Assembly: GCA_014138645.1 (NCBI GenBank)
Contig: JACJIB010000008.1
Location: 124,001-188,000 of the forward strand
Direction: 5' to 3'
Source of the DNA: Methylorubrum thiocyanatum
GTDB lineage: Bacteria; Pseudomonadota; Alphaproteobacteria; Rhizobiales; Beijerinckiaceae
Length of the DNA stretch: 64,000 nt
The notes beneath the pieces are model-generated. The model made no database searches, was not told where the DNA came from, and was given only the letters and a program-made list of their open reading frames with translations. Numbering within the stretch: position 1 is the first letter of the stretch; each line of letters begins with the position of its first letter. Positions 57,456 to 64,000 of the stretch are shown here, in pieces. Made by a program: the position numbers and the translations under genes.

Positions 57456-57683
57456 TCAGCCCTGGGCGGCGTCGCGCTCCAGGCGCTTGCGCAGCCGCGT
57501 CGCGCCGTAGACTTCCGCCAGACGCTGACGCGCCGCGTGAACCGGCGGCGCCGCGCGCTCGGCGCGGGCGGCGGCGATCACCAGCAGCGTCGTCGCGATG
57601 GAATGATGCATCTGCCCTTGCGCGCGGGCCCGGTCGAGAGCCTCACCGGATGCGCGATCCGGCCGCCGATCGAAGTTCGCCAT
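57456..57683 (-). CDS. Hypothetical small protein
   Basis: 75 residues: MANFDRRPDRASGEALDRAR, then QMHHSIATTLLVIAAARAER and RQRLAEVYGATRLRKRLERD. It is mainly helical with one moderately hydrophobic stretch (IATTLLVIAAARA). A basic C-terminal helix is plausible. No family is recognised. It sits between the EAL-like gene and cheZ on the minus strand. Confidence 0.5.
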   Translation of the reverse strand: MANFDRRPDRASGEALDRARAQGQMHHSIATTLLVIAAARAERAAPPVHAARQRLAEVYGATRLRKRLERDAAQG

Positions 57684-57827
57684 GGTCCTGCCCCTGCGGC
57701 GTTCCGTATTCGGAGTCCGCAGCCATCTTCGGGGAGGACCTTGACAGTTTTTCGCAACGGCGATGGTCGGAACAAGGCAGCTTGGCCGTAGCGGCGTGCC
57801 GGCCCGCTGCCCCGTGAGGGCTGCGGA

Positions 57828-58364
57828 TCAGGCGAACAGCGCGTCGATGGCATCCTGCGCGGTCGCGGGGCCGCCCATCTGCGGGCCGTTGAGCAACAGC
57901 GACTCGTTGCGCTTGCGGCGGTCGGCCTCGGACTCGTCGATCCCGGCCGCGTCGCGGGCCTTCACCGCGGCACTGAAGCGGGCAAGCCGGCCTTCGAGCT
58001 GGCTCATCGCCTCCGCGACCTTGGCGATGCGCTGGCCGGTGATGTCCTGGAAGGTGCAGGCCTCGAAGATATCGTAGATCTTGGCCTCGACCGCGTCGCG
58101 ATAGCCCGGCCCCTCGGGAAGCGCCAGGATGGCCTCGGCCGTGGTCATGATGGAATTGGTCGCGCCCGCGGTCGCCGCCACGACCTCGCTCAGCTCCTCG
58201 TGGACCATCGGCAGACGGTCGCGCGTCAGCTCGTTGGCTCTGAGGAGGGCGATCGCGTCCCGCAGGCTGGAGATGTACTCGGCGATGTCGAGCAGTTCCT
58301 TCACCATCGCCGAAGGGCTGGAACCTTGCGACCGGCCGTCGCGTGCCGCTGCCGTCAGTCTCAT
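57828..58364 (-). CDS. cheZ: CheZ-like protein phosphatase
   Basis: 178 residues, helical. The catalytic block is FEACTFQDITGQRIAKVAEA, keeping the Asp and Gln of the CheZ motif (D-I/L-T-G-Q). The rest shows IAEYISSLRDAIALLRANEL and VVAATAGATNSIMTTAEAIL. The C-terminus ATAQDAIDALFA looks like the CheY-binding tail (Q-D-x-I-D-x-L). CheZ speeds removal of phosphate from CheY in chemotaxis. The cheY gene is just upstream on the same strand with 187 bases between. Confidence 0.88.
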   Translation of the reverse strand: MRLTAAARDGRSQGSSPSAMVKELLDIAEYISSLRDAIALLRANELTRDRLPMVHEELSEVVAATAGATNSIMTTAEAILALPEGPGYRDAVEAKIYDIFEACTFQDITGQRIAKVAEAMSQLEGRLARFSAAVKARDAAGIDESEADRRKRNESLLLNGPQMGGPATAQDAIDALFA

Positions 58365-58551
58365 GAGCGATCTCTCGCGACGTTCCGATGTTCAATCCGT
58401 TTTCCGCCGGCCGTCACGACGACCGGGCGCTTCGCGCCGCCCCGGCGACGTTGGTGACCGGGACCGGCTCTGACCACAGCGCTGCGGCCGCTCTCCGGCG
58501 CCGGGCCGGCATCCCGCAGGCGCGGGAATGCCGTATCGGCGCCTTGCCAGA

Positions 58552-58935
58552 TCAGGCGCCGCAGACCGCCTCGATCTTCGACTTGAGGGTCGCGGCGTTG
58601 AAGGGCTTGACGATGTAGTTGTTCACGCCGGCCTTCTTGGCGGCGATGACGTTCTCGGTCTTCGACTCGGCGGTGACCATGATGAACGGCGTGGTGCGCA
58701 GACCCTCGTCGGCGCGGACATGGCGCAGAAGCTCGTAGCCGGTCATCGGCTCCATGTTCCAGTCCGAGATGACGAGGCCGTACTTGCGGCCCTTGAGGCG
58801 CGCCAGGGCGGCGGTGCCGTCGGAGGCGTCATCCACGTCCTCGAAGCCGAGCTGCTTGAGGAGGTTGCGGATGATGCGCACCATGGTCTGGTAGTCATCG
58901 ACCACCAGGATGGGCATGCTGAGGTCGAGGGCCAT
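58552..58935 (-). CDS. cheY: Chemotaxis response regulator CheY
   Basis: 127 residues from the ATG at 58935. A lone receiver domain: MPILVVDDYQTMVRIIRNLL with the acidic pair, phosphorylated Asp in YGLVISDWNMEPMTGYELLR, switch Thr in TPFIMVTAESKTENV and Lys in GVNNYIVKPFNAATLKSKIE. The D-W-N-M and V-K-P-F sequence is that of true CheY, which binds the flagellar switch FliM. It is paired with cheZ downstream. The frame is open upstream to 59046 but the extra residues are low complexity. Confidence 0.93.
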   Translation of the reverse strand: MALDLSMPILVVDDYQTMVRIIRNLLKQLGFEDVDDASDGTAALARLKGRKYGLVISDWNMEPMTGYELLRHVRADEGLRTTPFIMVTAESKTENVIAAKKAGVNNYIVKPFNAATLKSKIEAVCGA

Positions 58936-59229
58936 GTGACGTGTGCTCCGTGAGTCCCTGATCGATACTGGCGGCGCGCGGCCCTCGCGAGCGATCAACG
59001 TCGCATCGACGCGTGCGAGCGGTGCTGCCTTCCGTCCGTCCGACAATAGGTGGCGCGGATTGCGAAGCGGTTAATCCAGCCCCTCTTCCCCGTCGCTTGA
59101 CCGGAGAGACTGATTTCGCCAAGTCTCCCGCCGCGCAGGGACGCGGCAGGGACGCGGCGGATGGCCCCGGCCCGCCGACGCTCCCGTCGCCCTTCCTTCG
59201 AGACCGCAGACATCCGATCGCAGGAGCCG

Positions 59230-60243
59230 ATGCCCTCAGGCGACGAGAACGCCGTGCCGCCCGCAGCGGTCGGCCTCCGATCCTCTCCGCGACCCTTCAC
59301 GGTCTGCCGCGAGGACGATCCGGTGCCCCCGGCGCTCGCCGGCGCCGTCGCCGCGCTCGGGAATTTCGACGGCGTGCATCGCGGCCACCGGACGCTGATC
59401 GAGGCGGTCCGCGCCGAGGCCGGGCCGCGCCCCGCCGTGGTGCTGACCTTCGAGCCGCATCCGCGCGCCTTCTTCGCGCCCAACCAGCCGATGTTCCGGC
59501 TCACCGGCCCAAGCGCCAAGGAAATCGTCTTCGCCCGCCTCGGCCTCGACGGGCTGATCGTGCGCCGCTTCGATGCGGAGCTCGCAGGAACCAGCGCCCA
59601 GGACTTCGTGGAAGGATGGCTGCGTGATCGCCTCGGCCTGTCCGGGGTGGTGATCGGCCATGATTTCCATTTCGGGCGTGGCCGCGAGGGCTCGCCGGGG
59701 ACGCTCGCCGCACTCTGCGCCGAGGCCGGCCTGACCTGCCGCATCGTACCCGCGGTCTCGGCCGATCCGGGCGATGCGCCGATCTCGTCGAGTGCGATCC
59801 GGGCCGCCCTCGCCTCGGGCGACGTGGCACGGGCCAACGCGCTGCTCGGCTACCGCTGGTTCGTGCTCGCGCAGGTGCGCCACGGCGACAAGCGCGGTCG
59901 CACGCTGGGCTACCCCACCGCCAACCTCGCCCTCGAGTCCTGCGGGCTTGCCCACGGCATCTACGCCGTGCGGGTGCGCCTTGCCGATGGCAACCTGCAC
60001 GACGGTGTGGCGAGCTACGGCCGGCGCCCGACCTTCGACGACGGCGCGCCGCTCCTCGAAGTGCACCTGTTCGACTTCAAAGGCGACCTCTACGGGCAGG
60101 AGGTCGCCGTCGAGTTGCTGGCCTATCTGCGCGGCGAGGAAAAATTCTCGAGCGCCGAAGCGCTGATCGCGCAGATGGACGTCGACTCGGCCGGGGCGCG
60201 GGCAGCGATCCAGGCGGATCGCGTGCCGTCGATGCTGGGCTGA
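59230..60243 (+). CDS. ribF: Bifunctional riboflavin kinase / FAD synthetase
   Basis: 337 residues from the ATG at 59230, with AGGAG five bases upstream. N-terminal FMN adenylyltransferase: AVAALGNFDGVHRGHRTLIE with the H-x-G-H-type nucleotide motif, VVLTFEPHPRAFFAPNQPMF, and VIGHDFHFGRGREGSPGTLA; then ISSSAIRAALASGDVARANA. C-terminal riboflavin kinase: GDKRGRTLGYPTANLALESC with P-T-A-N. It makes FMN and then FAD. An earlier in-frame start at 59161 lacks a ribosome site. Confidence 0.95.
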   Translation: MPSGDENAVPPAAVGLRSSPRPFTVCREDDPVPPALAGAVAALGNFDGVHRGHRTLIEAVRAEAGPRPAVVLTFEPHPRAFFAPNQPMFRLTGPSAKEIVFARLGLDGLIVRRFDAELAGTSAQDFVEGWLRDRLGLSGVVIGHDFHFGRGREGSPGTLAALCAEAGLTCRIVPAVSADPGDAPISSSAIRAALASGDVARANALLGYRWFVLAQVRHGDKRGRTLGYPTANLALESCGLAHGIYAVRVRLADGNLHDGVASYGRRPTFDDGAPLLEVHLFDFKGDLYGQEVAVELLAYLRGEEKFSSAEALIAQMDVDSAGARAAIQADRVPSMLG

Positions 60244-60365
60244 GATAACCGGGAACGGCGGCGGCCATCCAAGCCGCCCCGACTCCGTCGGGCCGGCAAG
60301 CTCATCGAACCAAAGCTCGTTGTCGAGATTGGATCGGGATCGGATTCGGCCGCGCGAGCCGCCCC

Positions 60366-61370
60366 TCAGAGCATGCTCGGAAGGATCCGGTCCGGCGGAC
60401 GGTGGCCGTCCATGAAGGTCTTGATGTTGATGATGACCTTCTCGCCCATGTCGGTGCGGCTCTCGTGGGTGGCCGAGCCCATATGCGGCAGCAGCACCAC
60501 CTTGCCGGTGCGGGCGAGCCGCACGAGGCGCGGGCTCACCGCCGGTTCCTGCTCGAACACGTCGAGGCCGGCGGCCGAGATCTCGCCGCCCTCGATCAGG
60601 CGCGCCAGCGCGTTCTCGTCGATCACCTCGCCGCGAGCGGTGTTGACCACAATCGCCTCCGGCTTGAGCAGCTTGAGGCGGCGGGCCGAGAGCAGGTGGT
60701 AGGTAGCCGGCGTGTGCGGGCAGTTGACCGAGACGATGTCCACCCGCGCCAGCATCTGGTCGAGGGATTCCCAGTAGGTCGCGTCGAGGGATTCCTCGAT
60801 ATGCGTCGGAACGCGGCGGCGGTTGTGATAGTGGATCGACAGGCCGAACGCCTTCGCCCGGCGGGCGAGCGCCTGACCGATCCGGCCCATGCCGACGATG
60901 CCGAGGCGCTTGCCGGTGATGCGGCGGCCCAGCATCCAGGTCGGCGACCAGCCCGTGGTCCAGTCGTCATCGGGGATGATGCGCGCGCCCTCGGCGATCC
61001 GGCGGGCCACCGCCAGGATCAGCGCCATGGTCATGTCAGCGGTGTCCTCGGTCAGGACGCCCGGCGTGTTGGTGACCGTGATGCCGCGCTCCAGCGCCGC
61101 CGCGACGTCGATGTGATCCACGCCGTTGCCGAAATTCGCGATGAGCCGCAGGTTCGGCCCCGCCTGGGCGAGGAGGCCGGCGCCGATCTCGTCCGTGACG
61201 GTCGGCACGAGCACGTCGGCCTCGCGGATGGCGGTGGCGAGCGCCTCCTGCGAGAGCGGTGCGTCGTCGTGGTTGAGGCGCGTGTCGAACAATTCGCGCA
61301 TGCGCGTCTCGACCGCGTCCGGCAGACGCCGGGTGACGACCACCAGCGGCTTGCGCTTCAACGACGACAT
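60366..61370 (-). CDS. D-2-hydroxyacid dehydrogenase (glyoxylate/hydroxypyruvate reductase type)
   Basis: 334 residues. NAD(P) site: GKRLGIVGMGRIGQALARRA. Catalytic residues: Arg in NTARGEVIDENALARLIEGG, Glu in GLDVFEQEPAVSPRLVRL, His in VVLLPHMGSATHESRTDMGE. It matches GyaR-type glyoxylate reductases and D-glycerate dehydrogenases. Methylotrophs using the serine cycle need hydroxypyruvate reductase, but the main enzyme (HprA) is usually encoded in the serine-cycle cluster, so this may be a second activity. It is flanked by divergent or convergent single genes. Confidence 0.9.
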   Translation of the reverse strand: MSSLKRKPLVVVTRRLPDAVETRMRELFDTRLNHDDAPLSQEALATAIREADVLVPTVTDEIGAGLLAQAGPNLRLIANFGNGVDHIDVAAALERGITVTNTPGVLTEDTADMTMALILAVARRIAEGARIIPDDDWTTGWSPTWMLGRRITGKRLGIVGMGRIGQALARRAKAFGLSIHYHNRRRVPTHIEESLDATYWESLDQMLARVDIVSVNCPHTPATYHLLSARRLKLLKPEAIVVNTARGEVIDENALARLIEGGEISAAGLDVFEQEPAVSPRLVRLARTGKVVLLPHMGSATHESRTDMGEKVIINIKTFMDGHRPPDRILPSML

Positions 61371-61704
61371 GTTCCCTCCCGACGACGCCGGCCCGCTGTC
61401 CCGTGCCTGCGCCGGTGGCTTCCCCGCTGTGCCGCGGGGGCCGGCTTACGCTCCCTTAACCATGGCGCGGCCAGATGGAGCGGAGGCGGACCGGGCTTGC
61501 CCGGGCCGCCGCAGGACGTCTGGCCTCTCTAGCAGAGAGGTCGGCGAACACAATGCGGCCCTGACCCGGAGGGATCAGTGCCGAAGGGTCGGCCAAGCGC
61601 CGGCCCGGCGCCGTTTCCGGCACATCGGTCAGGCATCGGCCGCATCTGTGCCGGGACGCTGTCACCGGAACGACTTTGGAGCCAAGGATCGGAGACGAGG
61701 CACG
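61371..61704. other. Intergenic stretch between divergent genes
   Basis: 334 bases between the dehydrogenase start and the SH3 gene start. Promoters for both should be here, but I could not point to clear -35/-10 pairs. No coding sequence or palindrome stood out. Confidence 0.5.
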
Positions 61705-62298
61705 ATGCGCCCGCCTGAGCTGCCCCGAATGAACCCCGCCCGCCTCGCGCTGCTCGCGGCCCTGTTCGCCCTGCTGGTGCCGCTGACCGCCGAGGCGGCG
61801 CCGGCGCCCGCGCCGGAGGTCGGCAAGGGGCCTGTGACCAAGCTGCCCCTGCCGCGCTACGCCAGCCTGAAGACCAACCGCGTCAACCTGCGCGAGGGCC
61901 CGTCGAAGGATCACCGCACCCTGTGGGTGTTCCAGCGCGAGGGTCTGCCGGTCGAGATCGTCGCCGAGTTCGAGACGTGGCGGCGCATCCGTGATTCGGA
62001 GGGGACCGAGGGCTGGGTCTTGCACTCGCTGCTCTCGGGCCGCCGCACCGCCGTCGTGATCCCGCCCTCGGGTGAGCGGGCCGACGCGGCCAAGGCCACG
62101 GTGCCGCTCAATGCCCGCGCCGACGAGCAGTCGGGGGAGCAGGCCCGGCTGCAGCCGGGGGTGATCGGCAGTGTGAAGAGCTGCACCGGCACGTGGTGCC
62201 GCCTCGTCGTGCCGCTTCCCGACAAGCGCGGCGACGTCGACGGCTACATCCGCCAGAGCCGGCTCTGGGGTGTCTATCCCGACGAGCGGGTAGAATAG
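61705..62298 (+). CDS. SH3 domain protein, exported
   Basis: 197 residues from the ATG at 61705, which has GGAGACGAGG upstream; an ATG at 61729 is possible. A signal peptide (LALLAALFALLVPLTAEAAP) precedes two bacterial SH3-type units: KTNRVNLREGPSKDHRTLWV then EIVAEFETWRRIRDSEGTEG, and later ATVPLNARADEQSGEQARLQ with GSVKSCTGTWCRLVVPLPDK. This is the SH3_4 pattern common in alphaproteobacterial periplasmic proteins next to the GyaR-type dehydrogenase. It probably binds peptidoglycan or a protein partner. Confidence 0.88.
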   Translation: MRPPELPRMNPARLALLAALFALLVPLTAEAAPAPAPEVGKGPVTKLPLPRYASLKTNRVNLREGPSKDHRTLWVFQREGLPVEIVAEFETWRRIRDSEGTEGWVLHSLLSGRRTAVVIPPSGERADAAKATVPLNARADEQSGEQARLQPGVIGSVKSCTGTWCRLVVPLPDKRGDVDGYIRQSRLWGVYPDERVE

Positions 62299-62321
62299 GC
62301 CGAACAGCCAGCAACGAAAAA

Positions 62322-62341
62322 GGGCCCGGAGATCCGGGCCC
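62322..62341. terminator. Bidirectional Rho-independent terminator
   Basis: GGGCCCGG (62322-62329), loop AGAT, CCGGGCCC (62334-62341), with AAAAA before and TTTT after, so it can act on both strands. It serves the SH3 gene (plus) and irr (minus), which converge here. Confidence 0.9.
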
Positions 62342-62370
62342 TTTTCATTTCCGGGAGGGACGACGCCGAA

Positions 62371-62871
62371 TCAGGCGCGGCCGGACACCTTGCGGCGGCG
62401 CAGGCGCACGATGACCTCGACGCCGGCGATCTCCATGCCCTCGGGCGCCTCGGGCAGCGAATCGACCGAGATGCCGCATTCCGGCATGTCGAGAACCTCG
62501 CCCTCTTCCTCGAGGAAGAAGTGATGATGCTCGCTCGGGTTGGTGTCGAAATAGGCCTTCGACCCATCCAGCGCGAGCTGGCGCAGCAGGCCGGCCTCGG
62601 TGAACTGGTGCAGCGTGTTGTAGACGGTCGCCAGCGAAACCGGGACCTTGGCGCGCATGGCCTCGTCGTAGAGCATTTCCGCCGTGAGGTGACGGTCGCC
62701 GCGGCCGAACAGGAGCCAGCCCAGCGAGAGACGCTGACGGGTCGGGCGCAGGCCGGCCCGGCGCAGGCGGTCGCGCAGGTCGGAGAGCGGGCAGCCCCGG
62801 CGGCCGGCACCGTCGACCGGCGAGAGGGACCGGGCGTTCAGCACGGCCTGGAGAGGCGTCAGATCGGACAT
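62371..62871 (-). CDS. irr: Iron response regulator Irr (Fur family)
   Basis: 166 residues from the ATG at 62871. Fur-type DNA-binding part: LRDRLRRAGLRPTRQRLSLG, then LTAEMLYDEAMRAKVPVSLA and TVYNTLHQFTEAGLLRQLAL. The metal/heme region has SEHHHFFLEEEGEVLDMPEC, with the triple His typical of Irr. A Cys-Pro pair (Cys27-Pro28, in RRGCPLSDL) matches the position of the heme regulatory motif that triggers degradation of rhizobial Irr. Irr represses or activates genes under iron limitation. It is divergent from fabA, the standard Rhizobiales order. Confidence 0.9.
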   Translation of the reverse strand: MSDLTPLQAVLNARSLSPVDGAGRRGCPLSDLRDRLRRAGLRPTRQRLSLGWLLFGRGDRHLTAEMLYDEAMRAKVPVSLATVYNTLHQFTEAGLLRQLALDGSKAYFDTNPSEHHHFFLEEEGEVLDMPECGISVDSLPEAPEGMEIAGVEVIVRLRRRKVSGRA

Positions 62872-62916
62872 CGCTGGGAACGATTCCCACTTATTTAGAA
62901 TGAGTATAGCAAGCAA

Positions 62917-62945
62917 ATTATACGGATCATGAAGCCCTGCGGCAA
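62917..62945 (-). promoter_or_regulatory. Promoter of irr
   Basis: On the minus strand TTGCCG (62945-62940), a 17-base spacer and TATAAT (62922-62917). Transcription would start near 62910. Just downstream on the same strand lies CTATACTC (62908-62901) overlapping CATTCTAAA, the motif shared with the region at 18673-18693. Confidence 0.6.
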
Positions 62946-63147
62946 CCCGTTCAGGGTCCAAGTCCGGTTTGATACGTGGAAGACGCATGGCTCCTCATGA
63001 TCCCACGGGCACGAAACGGCCGCCAGCCCTGTGCCGGGGCCGCTTTGTGGGCGCGGAAAGCCTGTGCTAACGAGGCGCCGATTCCGCCACGCCCCGTCCG
63101 CTCTCCCAAACCGGACCCGTCCGTCACCGAGGACCCGTACGTCATCC

Positions 63148-63687
63148 ATGGCCTCTCACGACCAGCAACCCGACGGCGCTTCCCCGCAGCGCGCTTCGAG
63201 CTTCTCCTACGAGGAACTCCTGGCCTGCGGACGCGGTGAGCTGTTCGGAGCGGGCAATGCCCAGCTTCCGCTCCCGCCGATGCTGATGTTCGACCGGATC
63301 ACCTCGATCGGCACCGAGGGCGGTGCCCACGGCAAGGGACATGTGCTGGCCGAGTTCGACATCCGGCCGGACCTCTGGTTCTTCCCGTGCCACTTCAAGG
63401 ACGACCCGGTGATGCCCGGCTGCCTCGGGCTCGACGCGCTGTGGCAGCTCGTCGGCTTCCATCTCGGCTGGCTCGGCGCGCCGGGCCGCGGCCGGGCGCT
63501 CGGCGTCGGCGAGGTGAAGTTCACCGATCAGGTGCTGCCCACCGTCAAGCAGGTCGTCTACGGCATCGACATCAAGCGTGTGCGCCAGGGCAAGCTCGTA
63601 CTCGGCATCGCCGACGGCTGGCTCGAGGCCGACGGCCGGCGCATCTACGAGGCGAACGACCTGCGCGTGGCCCTGTTCCGCTCCTGA
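63148..63687 (+). CDS. fabA: 3-hydroxydecanoyl-ACP dehydratase/isomerase
   Basis: 179 residues, close to the 172 of E. coli FabA. The active site is WFFPCHFKDDPVMPGCLGLD followed by ALWQLVGFHLG, with the catalytic His and, further on, Asp. It begins SFSYEELLACGRGELFGAGN and MLMFDRITSIGTEGGAHGKG. It introduces the cis double bond of unsaturated fatty acids. The ATG at 63148 matches homologues. fabB follows 160 bases downstream. The irr gene is divergent. Confidence 0.96.
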   Translation: MASHDQQPDGASPQRASSFSYEELLACGRGELFGAGNAQLPLPPMLMFDRITSIGTEGGAHGKGHVLAEFDIRPDLWFFPCHFKDDPVMPGCLGLDALWQLVGFHLGWLGAPGRGRALGVGEVKFTDQVLPTVKQVVYGIDIKRVRQGKLVLGIADGWLEADGRRIYEANDLRVALFRS

Positions 63688-63847
63688 AGCCGATCGCACG
63701 GCGCGTCGAAGGTCGGTTTCGCGCCGAACCGGCCGCCGTTTCGGCCCGCAGCGGCCGAAGCGCGGTTGAGATTGGCCGCGCAACATCCTAACTGACCTCC
63801 CCGAGGAAACGCCGCACAAGACGCGGCGCCAAGCAGCACGAGCCATC

Positions 63848-64000
63848 ATGCGGCGTGTCGTCATCACCGGGATGGGCATCGTCTCGTCCATCGGCAACAA
63901 CACTCAGGAGGTCCTGGCCTCCCTGCGCGAGGCCCGTTCCGGGATCGCGCGGTCCGAGGCGCAGGCCGCCCACGGCTTCCGCAGCCAGGTGGCGGGCGCG
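63848..64000 (+). CDS. fabB: Beta-ketoacyl-ACP synthase I, N-terminal part (cut by window end)
   Basis: 51 residues are visible, starting at the ATG at 63848. MRRVVITGMGIVSSIGNNTQ followed by EVLASLREARSGIARS is the start of FabB, and the position right after fabA supports the isozyme I assignment. It elongates the unsaturated acyl chain made by FabA. The catalytic Cys-His-His lie beyond the window. Confidence 0.92.
   Translation, partial: MRRVVITGMGIVSSIGNNTQEVLASLREARSGIARSEAQAAHGFRSQVAGA

Noticed and set aside
60366..61370. Calling the dehydrogenase HprA of the serine cycle
   Set aside because: No other serine-cycle genes are adjacent, and the motifs do not separate it from other GyaR-type enzymes.

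Overview
GC-rich, densely coded chromosomal DNA of a pink-pigmented facultative methylotroph of the Methylobacterium/Methylorubrum group, close to M. extorquens. The strongest markers are a 557-residue formate-tetrahydrofolate ligase (ftfL) whose ends match the M. extorquens enzyme as I remember it, a membrane/periplasmic FDH3-type formate dehydrogenase operon, and Rhizobiales-type gene orders (hrcA-rph-rdgB-hemW; lppC-rsmI-yraN; irr divergent from fabA-fabB). No rRNA, tRNA, CRISPR array, insertion sequence or prophage was seen. Both ends of the window cut genes.

Region 1 (1-5.5 kb): stress and small-protein genes: a DUF302 tail, a DJ-1/PfpI protein, a stretch of about 0.84 kb without a gene, an Hsp20 gene behind a ROSE-type RNA thermometer, and hemN with a FixK/FNR-like box. 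Region 2 (5.5-16.4 kb): housekeeping genes (dcd, apaG, argE, bestrophin-like channel, FNT transporter, CinA-type protein, sfsA, FkbM methyltransferase, alpha/beta hydrolase, ABC-2 exporter).

Region 3 (16.5-29.1 kb) is the centre of the window. A 679-residue polyferredoxin gene reads left. A tight chain of overlapping genes reads right: a biotin/lipoate-ligase-like protein without the usual lysines, two uncharacterised proteins, DUF3305 and DUF3306. Behind its own promoter follow a TorD-like chaperone, an 81-residue Tat-signal protein, FDH alpha, FDH beta, the FDH gamma cytochrome b, and two small exported or membrane proteins. Together they look like the enzyme plus a dedicated assembly module whose parts are mostly uncharacterised. 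The complex should oxidise formate at the periplasmic face and feed electrons to the membrane.

Region 4 (29.1-36.5 kb): a TetR-controlled RND efflux operon with a recognisable promoter carrying two identical palindromic operators; then a DMT exporter. Region 5 (36.6-44.8 kb): hrcA, a histidine-rich exported protein, rph, rdgB, hemW, a ParDE-type toxin-antitoxin pair, lppC, rsmI, yraN and a lone receiver-domain protein. Region 6 (44.9-53.4 kb): an osmoprotectant ABC importer lacking a local ATPase, an isochorismatase-family hydrolase with an operator-like palindrome, an L,D-transpeptidase and an extensin-like protein, and an M3 peptidase. Region 7 (53.4-64 kb): ftfL with a terminator and palindromic repeats, a heavy-metal-binding domain protein, a degenerate membrane EAL protein, cheZ and cheY, ribF, a 2-hydroxyacid dehydrogenase, an SH3 protein, irr, fabA and the start of fabB.

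Formate dehydrogenase and ftfL sit at the formate branch point of methylotrophy: FDH oxidises formate to CO2 for energy, whereas FtfL activates it for assimilation. All family names come from reading the translations; no database search was run.
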